This document shows, piece by piece, positions 41,401 to 52,382 of a DNA stretch of 64,000 bases. Below the pieces are notes generated by a model. The model was not told the origin of the DNA. It saw nothing but the letters and a program-made list of their open reading frames with translations, and made no database searches. Numbering within the stretch: the stretch's first letter is position 1; each line of letters starts with the position of its first letter. Source of the stretch: Trochalopteron elliotii (lineage: Eukaryota; Chordata; Aves; Passeriformes; Leiothrichidae). The position numbers and the translations under genes were made by a program. The DNA lies in NCBI GenBank assembly GCA_024734555.1, contig JANPWX010000034.1:72107-136106 (forward strand). The letters run 5' to 3'.

Positions 41401-42311
41401 GCCTCCCCTGCTCATGCATCTTATAGACAATCCATCAGCACTTCCCTGCTTCCACCAGGAGTAAAATGATAACAACACAGCTTTCAGATGGGGATTGTTC
41501 ATGTATTATGTGCAAAGTATATCATCAAAGCAATCCCTTCCTGAAAAATGTTCTTCAAAATCTTTAACCAACTCCACACAATAAAGCTATGTCAGGATGT
41601 GAACACTCATTGCAAATGAGATTTAAAAATGACAGCATCATTCAAACCAAGCAGAAGCTGTTAGAAACAATTTCATGGTCTCATCTGTAATGGCTATTTA
41701 AGATTTAGTGGTGGCACCTGCAAATGGAGGTTAACAACGTCTCTGATCTCACCTCTAGTCAGTCTGCTACTGCCTGGGAAATAGTTCTTTGGAAAACAAA
41801 TGGGAAACAAGCTGATAGAAATAGCATCTTTGTTATTGACCACAAGTTTATAGCAACAGCATGTCAATTATTGAGGTTTTATGTCAGAAGTAGTGGTCTT
41901 GGTAAGGAATACGTTTCCTCACAGGGCCAAGCATTGCATTACAGGCAGAGACATTGTCCTGTCCCCAGAGATCTTCCACACGTGGCACAAGTCCACAGGT
42001 GGGGCTCCTTCTGACCAAACACAGGTGTCTGGAGTCATGGAGAGACCCTGACATCCATTGCAGGCATTGGTGAAATACATGTTTGTTGAGTGAGTCACCT
42101 AAACAGAAAGTCTAACCTGGACTAGGTGAGTTACACCTTCCCTGTGCCTACCCACCCATGCTGACCTTGAGAGTGACAGGTTCAGGCTTCCACTGCAGAC
42201 ATCCCAAGGCAGGCAAGGTGATCCCACCCTAGAGACCAGCCCAAAGGAGTCAGTGAGGTTAATGCCAGTATCATCAGCTGCCATCCCAGCTGGGCAGAGA
42301 CAGAGATGACC
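35496..42311. other. Unique non-coding sequence
   Basis: No gene, RNA gene or repeat family is recognised in 6.8 kb. Open frames reach at most 131 codons (36,982-37,377), without recognisable motifs. The texture is that of ordinary AT-rich avian intergenic or intronic DNA. Confidence 0.55.
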
Positions 42312-42675
42312 AACAGAAACACAGAATATCCTGAGCTGGAAGGGATCCACAAGCATCACTGAAATCCAGCTCCTGGCTGTACATAGGAAAACCCCAGGAA
42401 TCCCACCACATGCCAGAGAGGATTGTTCAAACACTTCTTGAGCTCTTCCAGGCTGGTGCTGTGACCACTGCCCTGGGGAGCCTGTTCCAGTGCCCAGCCA
42501 CCCTCAAGGTGAAAAACCTTTCCTAACACCCAACCTAAACCTCCCCTGACACAACTTCAGGCCATTCCCTCAGGTTCCATTCACTGGCCACTGAAGAGCA
42601 GAGATCAGTGTCTGCCCCTCCTCTCCACCTCAAGAGGAAGTTGTAACTCCAATGAGGCCTTCCCTCAGTCTCCTG
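42312..42675 (-). mobile_element. CR1 LINE 3' end, part 1 of an interrupted copy
   Basis: From its left edge on the plus strand it shows the reverse complement of a CR1 3' end: an ACAGAATATCCTGAGCTGGA block at about 42,321, GTGACCACTGCCCTGGGGAG near 42,465, GCCTGTTCCAGTGCCCAGCC, CCTTTCCTAACACCCAACCT, and AACCTCCCCTGACACAACTT near 42,540. It runs on into the ORF2-proximal part (CTGCCCCTCCTCTCCACCTC near 42,613 and CCTCAGTCTCCTG near 42,663). It belongs to a different CR1 subfamily from the copy at 35.2 kb, judging by the 'CCTGGGGAGCCTGTTCCAGT' version of the tail. It appears to continue at 42,857 after unrelated sequence. Confidence 0.93.
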
Positions 42676-42856
42676 TTCACCCTTCCCTTGTTCACAAGTG
42701 GAAAGAAAGTAGTGAATACAGTTATCAACAATTCCTATCTCTGCTGTGCTGTATTGGAAAATTAAGATATTTCCTGACTGGTCTGTAATAGATCCAGAGG
42801 TGTGAGGGAGAATGAGTCTAAAACAGCAGTGCTGGTTCAGGCTCTCTTTGTCTGTA
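42676..42856. other. Unrelated sequence interrupting the CR1 copy
   Basis: These ~180 bp replace roughly 50-60 bp expected from the CR1 consensus between the two flanking CR1 parts. The sequence matches no repeat I know and shows no terminal inverted repeats or target-site duplication. It may be an insertion with a deletion, or a stretch too diverged to recognise. Confidence 0.45.
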
Positions 42857-42908
42857 GCTCCAAAACCCTTCACCATACTGGGCAGTGCCTCTGGAGAAAA
42901 CTCCAAAC
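42857..42908 (-). mobile_element. CR1 LINE, part 2 of the interrupted copy
   Basis: CTCCAAAACCCTTCACCATA, followed by GCCTCTGGAGAAAACTCCAA, matches the next expected block of CR1 on the minus strand (the region usually reading 'CCCTTCACCATCTTTGT...CTCTGGACACTCTCCAA'). Order and orientation agree with part 1. The piece is short, hence moderate confidence. Confidence 0.6.
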
Positions 42909-43973
42909 TGAGGGGACACCAGGCTGAGAGCTAGAGGTGGCACCCCCACCAGATGTGTGCTTCATTCCTCTCCAGCTGAAAAAACCATAATATTGTATAT
43001 CAACCACCCTGGCTGGAGAATGGGGTGTCTGTGGCATCTCCCTTGCTGTTCTCAAGCAGCAATGCAACAATTACTCAAAACACACTTTTGGGTTTCCTGC
43101 CCTCCAGGAGCATTTGTAAGCTATGAAAATAGAGTACAGAGAGCAAGCTGTGGAAATTTTCTCAAACTAATAAATTTCTGCAGGGGAGAAGGAGTAGGAT
43201 GTTTGTCTCTGGGCATGCTGGGCTGCATGTTCAAGATTGATTGCTCAGCTGAGCCCCATACTGGGGGAGAGATCTTATTTCCCTTCTGGCAAACATTAAG
43301 TTCCTTTGCTTTTCCTCTTTCATTCACTAATCCTAGAGGGAGATATTTTGCTGAATACAACAACATTTTTCATGCTAAATTATTCTGTTTGTGCCCAAGT
43401 CTGACCCTGTAAGGTGCTCCGTCCTCCTGTTCACTCCAGAAATGAGTCAGGATGCAGAGAAACTCGTGGTTTGCAATAGGATCATGAGATCTTCCAGGTT
43501 CATGCTCATTGTAAGTGAAACAAGGAAAATGTAGCACCCACAGTTGGCAAACCTGCTAAGCAAACATCAATACTCATAAGAAAAGCAGAGCTGGGCTACG
43601 TGATGGCTGTGCTATAGCTGTTCTCATCTGCAAGAATAATTAGGAACTGAATACATTATTTAGCAACTACTCAGTGAGCTAGCAAATGTTGCAGATACTG
43701 GGTTAAGGAAGGAATATATAATTTTTCAAGGGCACCCTGCTCTTCAGGTAGAACTGCTGGCTCTAGAAATAGGTTTTGTTAGAGGTGTCTTTTAGAAGTT
43801 TATTTCATAGCCTTCCACCAGACAGAAAACTGACACATTCCTTGTCCTGTAGTATTGTTTTCTGCTAAGTATGGTCAACCTCATCAGACTTGTGATGCCA
43901 AATTAAAGATGGATTAAGATGTTATAAGAATGCTCAAATCAGTAGTAAAGCAGAGTAAAGCATTTCTCTCATC
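42909..43973. other. Unique non-coding sequence
   Basis: One open frame of 151 codons overlaps this stretch (plus strand, 42,957-43,412). It has no recognisable domain, and its start lies close to the CR1 edge. It is treated as a chance frame. Nothing else is seen. Confidence 0.5.
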
Positions 43974-44042
43974 AAATCTAAATCTAAATCTAAATCTAAA
44001 TCTAAATCTAAATCTAAATCTAAATCTAAATCTAAATCTAAT
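43974..44042. repeat. (AAATCT)n hexanucleotide microsatellite
   Basis: Eleven perfect AAATCT units in a row, followed by a degraded unit. Because the unit is a multiple of three, the minus strand reads as an unbroken Arg-Phe repeat inside a short open frame; this is an artefact of the repeat. Perfect units suggest recent expansion and likely length polymorphism. Confidence 0.97.
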
Positions 44043-44724
44043 CATTTCTTCATAGCAAGAGTGATGCAGGGCCTGGTCTGAGCACCCTGCTTCCGTAGTT
44101 ACTTTCTGCATAGGGAAATCAATGAGAAATGAACATTATAAGACAATCAAACTTTAGCTTGCAGAAAAGGCTCTGAATGGGATTTTCAGATGTTTGCTTG
44201 CACTTCAAAGTAGCTGAAGTGGAATACTTGGACTTGTCTCCTTCCAGTCAGTTTCTAAAGCTGATGTGGATCAATAGGAAAAACTTTGTACAATTCTTTT
44301 TTTTGCTCTTTAAATATTTTATTTTGAAATACAAAACTTGAGGTTAAAAAAAAGGAAAGCCAGGATGGCTGGGATGACCAGGATAAAATAAAACCTCTTG
44401 TTAAAAAACCAAGTTCAGCCATGTTTGAAGATAAAAATCAGTTTTGCCAAGCCAGTGTTTGAAGCAAAGCAAGTGATCTAGCTTCCTATTGCCTTTTATC
44501 TCACTAATGATCACATAGAGTTTGCCAAGGATAAGTAAATGGAGGACTCTGATGCTCAGACAGAAAAAAGAAATTACCTCAACAAACACCCCTGAGTACC
44601 ACTGAGAAAGACAGCATCTTCTGCCAAGGACTTCTGAGCATTACTGTTTTTGGAAGCCTATAGGCAGCAGCTGTGGGCTTCCTAAATTATGTATGGGATC
44701 TACACAAACCACTGGCTTCCCATT
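44043..44724. other. Unique non-coding sequence
   Basis: AT-rich sequence between the microsatellite and the old CR1. It has several A- and T-rich runs (44,300-44,360) but no gene or repeat family that I can identify. Confidence 0.5.
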
Positions 44725-45125
44725 CATAGGAATGAGACCTTCAGAGGTCAGCTCTGCTCAGAATCATTAACATATCATTGGTGACAGGTGCCTCCACAAC
44801 TTCTTCATAACAACCCACAAAGGCAGAAATGCTAGGCCCTCCTAGAGCTTCAGCAGCCTTAAAAGGTTTTCCCTAACATATAACAAAATCTCCATTGTTG
44901 CTGATTAATGCTGGCTCTTTCTCTCCTACCCACCAGGAACAGGCTGAGCAGCTTACTCCTTGAAGCAAGAAGTAAAACTTAAATCCTGTTCCTATAAACC
45001 CTGTTTATAACATTTTTTGCATCTCTGAAAGCTGTTACTGCCCCTCATCTTTGACTGAACAACTCCTGTTAACTCCTCCAAACTCCCACAGGTGGTCTGC
45101 ATTCATATTGGTGTGCTCTGGACTG
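44725..45125 (-). mobile_element. Old, diverged CR1 LINE fragment
   Basis: On the plus strand the segment shows the reverse complement of an old CR1 3' region. It has a GAGACCTTCAGAGGTCA block at about 44,735, an AGCAGCCTTAAAAGGTTTTC-like block near 44,855, TTTATAACATTTTTTGCATC near 45,005, GAAAGCTGTTACTGCCCCTC near 45,030, and a 'TGTGCTCTGGACT' block near 45,111. Divergence is high and there are many small indels, so it predates the CR1 copies at 35.2, 42.3 and 55.5 kb. Limits are approximate. Confidence 0.65.
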
Positions 45126-46763
45126 AAGGCTGTGGTTAAGCAGAATCTGTATTTTTCCTGCAGGGAGTGGAAGGTTCCATTTCTAAGCATCCCATGCCTA
45201 ATTCCATGACCCCACTGACCCATTTGCCACAACACCTGCACATATATCCAAGGTCTTTTCTGCAACACCACAAGCCCCCAACACTCCCCGGCCAGTGTTT
45301 TTGTGCAGTTGATCACCTCCACCAAACTGGGACCAAGTACCTGCCTTTACTGAGTTATTAAATTTAATCTATTTTTATAAATATATAATCCCCAAGAGCA
45401 TCCCCTCTGTAGCTTTTACAGGAAAACAAGTCCTACCATAAACAACTGACAAAGATGCATTAACAATTCTTAGGATCTTTCTCTATTTGCTTTTATTACA
45501 TGCCAAAATGACATTAAAAAAATTTACCAAACTCAAAGCACCATCAGTTTTTGAGAATTTAAATTTCCCTTGGGGTGTTTTCAGCAGTTTGGAAGCATGC
45601 AGGTGACTGATTCGGCCACAGGGTTACACATATAAAGGCTTTGGTGGATTTATTTAATATTGAAGAAAGCAGGACTGAATGTGTTACTAGGCAGGTTTAC
45701 AATACAGGTTGCATCCATGTAACCCAGAGAGAGGCCTGGGAACAACTTATCCCAAACTGAAAAGTCACTCGTGGCAAATGTTACAGTAAAATCTGCCATC
45801 CCACCTTTTTCACTTCACCAGGAGAGATATTTCCCTGGAATTTCAGTCCCTGAGAGTTTCCCAAGTGCATTCCTGTACACAGAGATTAGGAGATAATGTG
45901 TCATTATTAGGGAGACAAGGAGTACAGAATAGTCTGATAGGCTTTTACTGACAGAAAGAAAACAAGGGTCTTTAAAAAAAAAAGGAAAAAATGTAAAATA
46001 TAATCATAGATTCACGTGGATTGATAAGAGTAATTCAAGAGGAGTCACTTACCTGTTTAAATTTCAAAGGCAGCATAAATGAGGTACCTGAATTCAAGTG
46101 TTCATGTCTGTTGGCTATTTTATTACCAAACCACTTCCTTAAACAGCAGCAGGAGTGTTTCTGCACTCACGTCACGTGCTGTGCTCAATGGGAGGAAGGG
46201 CAAAACCTTCCCAATTTCAAAGATGCTGCTCACCATGAAGTACCAGACTATGTAAATCACCTGGGGGCTTTCCCTCTGTGATCAGCTGCAATGGGGAGCT
46301 CAGTGCTGCTTTGATCCATGTCCTCCTTCTTCAGAAGGATCTTTAGCCCAGCCCTGTCTGCATTCCCCACACTGTGCATTGTGCCTAGCACCACTTCAAT
46401 TTAAAGTTCCATAGGAATGGCAGGATTAAGACTTGCATGGAACTGCCTGGGCAGTAAAGCCTCAGGGACCAAGCCATGCATTCCAGTCTCCTTGTAGCAG
46501 GTGATGCACAAGCACACATCTTACAGCTCTGCACAGAATATGGCTCTAAAAGCCCAATATTTCACATGGAGGTGCTGAAGCAGTTAAACATGCATTACAA
46601 AAGGAGCAAGAAGAGCTGTGTTGCTGCAGCAAACTATCCTGGTTGATGCAGAGATAAATTTATTTGCATAGATCTACACACACTTTTTAAAGTTTAAGTC
46701 AGTTCATATAGTTCCTATCAAGACAGGGAGAAGTAGACCACTACAACACCTACCCACTCTGTT

Positions 46764-46780
46764 AAAAAAAAAAAAAAAAA
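46764..46780 (+). repeat. A17 homopolymer
   Basis: Seventeen consecutive A with no recognisable retroposed body upstream and no obvious target duplication. Length variation and sequencing error are likely here. Confidence 0.85.
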
Positions 46781-46982
46781 TCCCTTAAAAATTCATTTTG
46801 AGCTGTGGAAATCAAGCTGGATTAATATTTATGCAATAAAATATATTTTCTAAGCATTTATCTAAGTTATATAATAAGCTAGGCAAAATTTGTATGGAGG
46901 AAAAAGCATGTTTTGTTACATTAACTGATTTACTTTGTAATAACAGACAGATACCAGGCTTAACAGCTCTTTGCTGAGCCAG

Positions 46983-47003
46983 GAATAGGGCTGGGCCCTA
47001 TTC
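46983..47003. repeat. Inverted repeat, 9-bp arms
   Basis: GAATAGGGC, spacer TGG, then GCCCTATTC. The pairing is perfect. It is isolated, with no sign of a longer hairpin around it. Confidence 0.85.
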
Positions 47004-49229
47004 AAAGGTGAGCATGAGCTGAGAACAAAGGCTGGAATTTAATTATGTTCTCTTAATCAGTTTTGAGGGGAATGTAAGAGAAAAAGTTTGATAGCTGTAG
47101 TTGAGAAGAAAGGGTACTGAAAAGGGAAAAATGCCATGAGAGTATCTACCACTGGAAAGAGGTACACACAGAGAGAGAAAGGAGAGAGTAAGGATTACAG
47201 CTCATGGCACGTGGGTAGTTTCACTGGGAAGCAGTTTGGAGTGCTGCTGAAAGGGGAGAATTTTAATGTGCCATGAATGTTTGTCTCTGTTGATGCTGTG
47301 ACTTTTTCTTATCATGAGTAATGTCTTTTGATTGTCACCTTTGGAAAGTGTTTTGTAGCTTCCCTGGAGGACAGAGACTGAGAGAGAGGAAATTGAGTAT
47401 CTGTGTGGAAAAAGATTTTAGTCTACTAATAATTGGGTGCTTTTGCCCTTCTGCTTTGCCTGTGCATGTTTTTTTCCTGTCTCCTGGAGATAGTTGCATC
47501 CATAAAATTCTATGGGGATGTTGTGTAGTAGGTGTAGTATATTATGCTTTGGGAGGAGCCCTAGGCATAGGATTCAGGAATACCTTTAAGATCAGGGTCA
47601 TATTGACAATTTTCCTACATGTTGTTCAAGGAATTATATGATTCCATTTGGTATGTACTCTTCTTTGGTATTTTCCTTTAATGACGAGTTTGGTGGTATA
47701 CGGTGCAGCTTAAGAGGTTTGAAGCAAGTTTCTGAGAAAATATAAAAGAACTGTTTGTGTGGAAAATATTTACTTTCCAAGCAGCTTCTTTAGGCTGTCA
47801 AGGTGGGTATGGGTCCCCATAGAACAGATGTGATGGTGGTGAAAACCTGACAGCCTATTGTCTCTTTTTTAGTAGGTTCTGGATGACTGCTGGGTTTGTG
47901 TTCACTGGGGTGTGACTTGCACATTTTTATATAACACAACTCTTTGGATACCATTTTTATGCTGACCATGGTTTGCTGGACTTTGATACTGCTGGAAGAG
48001 AATTGAAGAGATTGTTTAATGGTAGACTGAAGTGTCTTCAATTTATCTTAAAAACCAGTCAGGGAATCCAAAATTTCAGCCCAGACAATAAAGATACCAT
48101 CTGTGTTCCTCAGGTAAAATGCTGACTTAAGTTGACTTCAAATTGTGGGGTTTTAATCCTCTTCAGCATTGCTCAACGGAGCTGTTGTAGCATGGAGACA
48201 CCTTGGTGCCACTTCTGTTCACAGAGTCAGGAGGAACTGTGTTGGCAAGGGCCACAAAAAGATGAACTTGGCAGTGTATTTGGGCTGGCAGTATATTTAG
48301 GCTGGCCTACAGGCTGGCCTTGTTCTGGCAAATCCTCAGTGCAGGCTGTAGGCACCAGCACAGGCTGTGCTGCCACCAAGGGTGAAATACCAGTGTACAT
48401 CCTTCATGACCAAGGTGATAGCAGCAAGGTGGTTTGAGTTGTGCCATCAAGTTAATTTAGCTTTCAAGGTGAGAGATTTTACTTTGGCCTGGAAGAGGAG
48501 ATTGTTTTCCCGACAGTTTCCCTATTTTAGCCAGGGATGAAAATCAATCCAGAAATCTCTTTCACCTCTCTCCAGAAAACCTGCTTCACTTACAGCCTCA
48601 ACTCAACAAGCTTCAAAGCTTGCTAAGTATTTCCATGACTTTTCAAAGCAGTGTCATCTGCTTTGGCTGCAGCCTGGACCAAGACCCCTGAGCCGTGCCT
48701 GGCCACATAACACAGGAGACAACTCCAGGCAGTGGACTTGAGTCACCAGTTCTGGTTCAGCCACTGCTGCTGTTCCATCTCCAATCACCCTCGGGAGCAG
48801 CTGCTTCTCCATCCAAACAACCCAAGGCCCTGCAAGGACTGCACTGGGAGGTGCATTAGCTTTTAACAAACAATAACAATTTAATCTAAAGCCCAATGCA
48901 CATTGCTGCACAGAAGCCAAGGGTACTGATTGAATACATCAAGCTATGGCTTGGATTTCTGACAGCCATGTAATGAATTGAGATTAACTATGCAGTGACC
49001 ACTCATGAAAGAATTATGGTCCAGAGAAGGAAACAAAAATGAAACATTTGACAGCAAAATAATTATTTACATCCAACTATTCAGAGTGCATAGGGAGACA
49101 CATTGTAGCTCAATGAGAGAGAAACAAGGGAGAGGTGGGGAAGGAAAAGACAGAAAGAGAAAGGTTGAGAAGGGAATAAGAGGGTGGTTGAGAGGCAGTG
49201 CTCAGTCATCACATTCCTGTGAGAAAGGA

Positions 49230-49323
49230 AAGGGGGGTTTAGATTGGATACTGGGGAATATTTCATTACTGAAAGGGTGCTAAAATATTGGAACAGGCTG
49301 CTCTGGAAGGTGGTGGAAATTCA
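49230..49323 (+). mobile_element. Short CR1 LINE relic (ORF2 3' terminus)
   Basis: The plus strand carries GTTTAGATTGGATACTGGGG, TTACTGAAAGGGTGCTAAAA, and ATTGGAACAGGCTGCTCTGG, then GAAGGTGGTGGAA. This is the CR1 ORF2 stretch that normally encodes the C-terminal 'F-R-L-D-I...F-F-T-E-R-V...H-W-N-R-L-P-R-E-V-V-E' segment. Only about 95 bp survive, and they are diverged. The purine-rich flanks are not CR1. Confidence 0.75.
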
Positions 49324-51809
49324 GTATTAATATGATAGTGGAAAATGAGAGGAAAAAGAAAGGCTTGTTGAACCTGAAGCAGAACAGCATGTAGGAAAAG
49401 AGACTCTGATTAACAGTGTTGCAACTTTCCTTTGAAACAAGAGAGGAATGCACGATATTGCAAAAGATGCAAATTATAGAGAGGGAAAAGGACACTCCAT
49501 GAAAGAAGTCTGTGGAGGCTGAATCACAGACAATAGCAAAACTGAACTAGGGAGGGAAAAAAAGCAAAAATTACAGGAAAGGACAACAGGTTTTTGTGCT
49601 AAGTACTAAGCAGGAAATTACAGGCAAAATGAATGCAATTCTAGGAAAAATAGCAGCTGTACAACACAATACAAAGATGAAACAATGCTTGCACCCATGA
49701 AAAGTCACTTATGAGGAGAAATTGTACCCATGAAAACAACAATGACAATAAAAGGATTAACAATATGGGAGCAACTGAAGATGCAAATATTTGTGTTAGA
49801 GAAAGGGTAATGATGACACAGAAATCAGTAACAAATCACAAGAATGGTTTTCACAGTGTTTCTTTGCATCTTGTATGAAAGAACTGCTTATAGCAGATGT
49901 CTTTCCCAGAACCTCTAGGAAGGCACAGACTTCCTCAAGCTTCTTGTTATTATTGTTATTACTGCTGGCTTTATAGGAGCTTAATGACCTCAACCAGGGG
50001 TCACAGCTCCATCTGTCCCATGCACTGTTCAGGGCAGCTTTATGATTCATGACCCATCAGAAGGAACCTGAGCTAATAAGCAGGAGGAGCAATAGTTTGG
50101 TAAATTTGGGGGTCAGTCAGCACTGACTGTCTTGGAAGAGTCACTGGAAAGAAAATAAATGTCCCATTGTAGCATACTATGATCTGGACAGTTAGCTGAC
50201 CCTGGGACTGGCGTGGTTCATGTGGTTTCTCAAGCTGTTCATGGCCTTCAGGAAATTGCAATACTTTGACAAAAATGAGGAACAGAAGTCGTGTCACATT
50301 GTTCCAGGGCTGCATGTTGTCCTAACACTGCATTTCATGCTATTAAGGATTTTCCTTGGCAGCTTCCTTCGCATTGCTGGCTCCTCACTCATCTCATAAA
50401 TTACTGGAAGAGGTCTTAACTTGTACTTCCAGACAGAGCCTGAACTGACAGAAATACAGCAGTCTGCTATTAGTGCCAGAACAATGCACTTGCACTTCCA
50501 ACTGAGACTGTGGCAACATCCTTCCATCCCCCCAGAACTGCAGAGAGGTGCACAGATAAATCACTGCAGATTTCAGACAGTGCTTGGCACACAGAACCTG
50601 GCCTGAGAAGAGAAAGAAGCCCATACACTGTGCTTTGGGCATGTTATCAATCAGAAGACTTGCATGGCACTGAGTACTTTTAATTTTCCTGTGTAAACAG
50701 CTTGTTCTGCAAAGCCTGACGTCTCCAGATGAATCCAGAGGTGACTGGGAGGAATGTCAGCATCAGCAGAAGAAATTCAGGAAATAAATAATGTCAATTG
50801 GGAAAATTCAAAGTCTTGTAGATTTCCTTTATTAGATTTACAATATTATTTAAATATCCCAAATGCCCTCCCCTCACCAAATAATTAGGAAAGTGAATTA
50901 ATGTTTTGACATAGTTCTGGTTAGCATGCAGCATTGCTTAGGCAAGAGCAATTTTGCTAAAAAATAACTAACCCTGGAGGCTGAGGCTGTGATATTCAAA
51001 GAAAATGCTGTGAGTTCCAAGGCTAATTCTAAGGGAAAAGGTGAAATGTGAAGGAGAACATTCTAGTGAATAGCAATCCAAGTTAAGCATATTTTAATGA
51101 GAGAAGAAATAGCTGTGTACTGCTGCTACTGCACCAGCCTTTCATCCAATGGAAGAGTTTGATGAATGTGTCTGTCCTTTGCTTTCCTGGTTTTGCACTT
51201 GACATCTCTGACCCAGATTCTGTGTATCAGTTTGTGGATTTAGCTGACTAAATGGAGGTGGCTGTTGCTGAGCCAGTCACTGCAGGCTGCCTTTAAAGTC
51301 AGTGGAGGTCCAGTGAATGGGGGCAGAGGTGGGGGAAAATCATTGTACTGACAGAGACATCTGAAACAGGTCAGATGACCTGCTCTCTTAAACTACCTTT
51401 TTATCTCCATTGACAACAAAGAGTCCCATTGAGGCAGACCTTCATGATACATCTGAAGGGGTAAAGCTATTTCAGTTCCTCTGTAATCATACTTAGGTTT
51501 GACAATTTCCTTTTTACTCACATACCCTCTTTTTTCTGGACAGATTTCAAGCCATTAACTAAAATAAACAAAGGGAATATGGTGCTGCAGTTCTTGATAG
51601 AGATTCCCATAGGAAACCCATCTCCCTGAGGCATCTTGGCATAGCCCAGGATTAGCCTGTGACCTTTAGAAGCAAGGGCCTGAAGATGAGAAGCCACAGG
51701 GGAAAAAAATACTTTCAGGACAGATAATCCCCTTGAGGCTGAAGAAAAAAGCTTGTCCATAACACAACAGCATCTGTCTGTCTTCATAGGACCACCAAGC
51801 ATCCATATG
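49324..51809. other. Unique non-coding sequence
   Basis: The first ~450 bp continue a purine-rich, A-rich strand bias, and the rest is ordinary AT-rich DNA. No gene or repeat family is recognised. Confidence 0.55.
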
Positions 51810-52382
51810 TGTTAGCAAACATGAAAACCTTACACCATCTCTTCAAACTTTGATATAACCCACATGATTTCTTGTTGAAGTTCTGGAAGCTGAGAATTTC
51901 AGGCTTTCTGTGCTAAAAGACACTGACCCTCAAGCATGGACCTGAGGCCATGGAACAGGCTTACAAAATTGAGTGATAGCACTGGGATTATGGCTGTGTA
52001 GTTTGAACAGTATTGTGTGATCTCACAGGGTGAAAAACTTAGAATATACAGTTTTAGTGCATAGTGATATACATGGGGCAATATGGGGGATTAAAGGCAT
52101 TGTCTAAGTCCTTCTACTTCACCTTCTTCTTCATGGTTTCATGTGTTTTTTTCTAATTGGGCAAAAAAGATCCACATTGCGTTAAAAGTATAAATAATAT
52201 AGGTGTCATCTCGTTATTGGGTAATTAGTGCTTAAAAGACCTTGGAAATAGTTAGAGGTACTCCATTTTCTACCTTGTTAGTTAGAGCTCACTACTCGTG
52301 AGACTGTAATACAGTGAGAATTAATAAACACTGATTCCAAACACGAAAGTGCAACTCCCATATATTAATCCTGGCTTTAACA
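51810..52382 (+). mobile_element. Candidate LTR-like element, family not recognised
   Basis: The segment is bounded by TGTTA at the left and TAACA at the right, the short inverted ends typical of many LTRs. Inside, a TATA box-like TATAAATA (52,189-52,196) is followed about 130 bp later by AATAAA (52,323-52,328), the right spacing for a U3-R promoter and poly(A) signal. No target-site duplication is visible at these ends (flanks ATATG and CAAAG), and there is no internal viral sequence. The promoter and poly(A) pair could also be coincidence in AT-rich DNA, or belong to another repeat with different limits. Confidence 0.3.

Larger units (their letters stand above)
45126..49229. other. Unique non-coding sequence
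   Basis: About 4.1 kb with no recognisable gene. It includes an A17 tract (46,764-46,780), a perfect 9-bp-arm inverted repeat (46,983-47,003) and a small internal echo of GGCTGG words near 48,280-48,325. From about 49,000 the plus strand is strongly purine-rich. Open frames are short and unrecognisable. Confidence 0.5.

Noticed and set aside
43914..44111. Minus-strand frame with a long Arg-Phe repeat
   Set aside because: It is a translation of the AAATCT microsatellite and not a protein.
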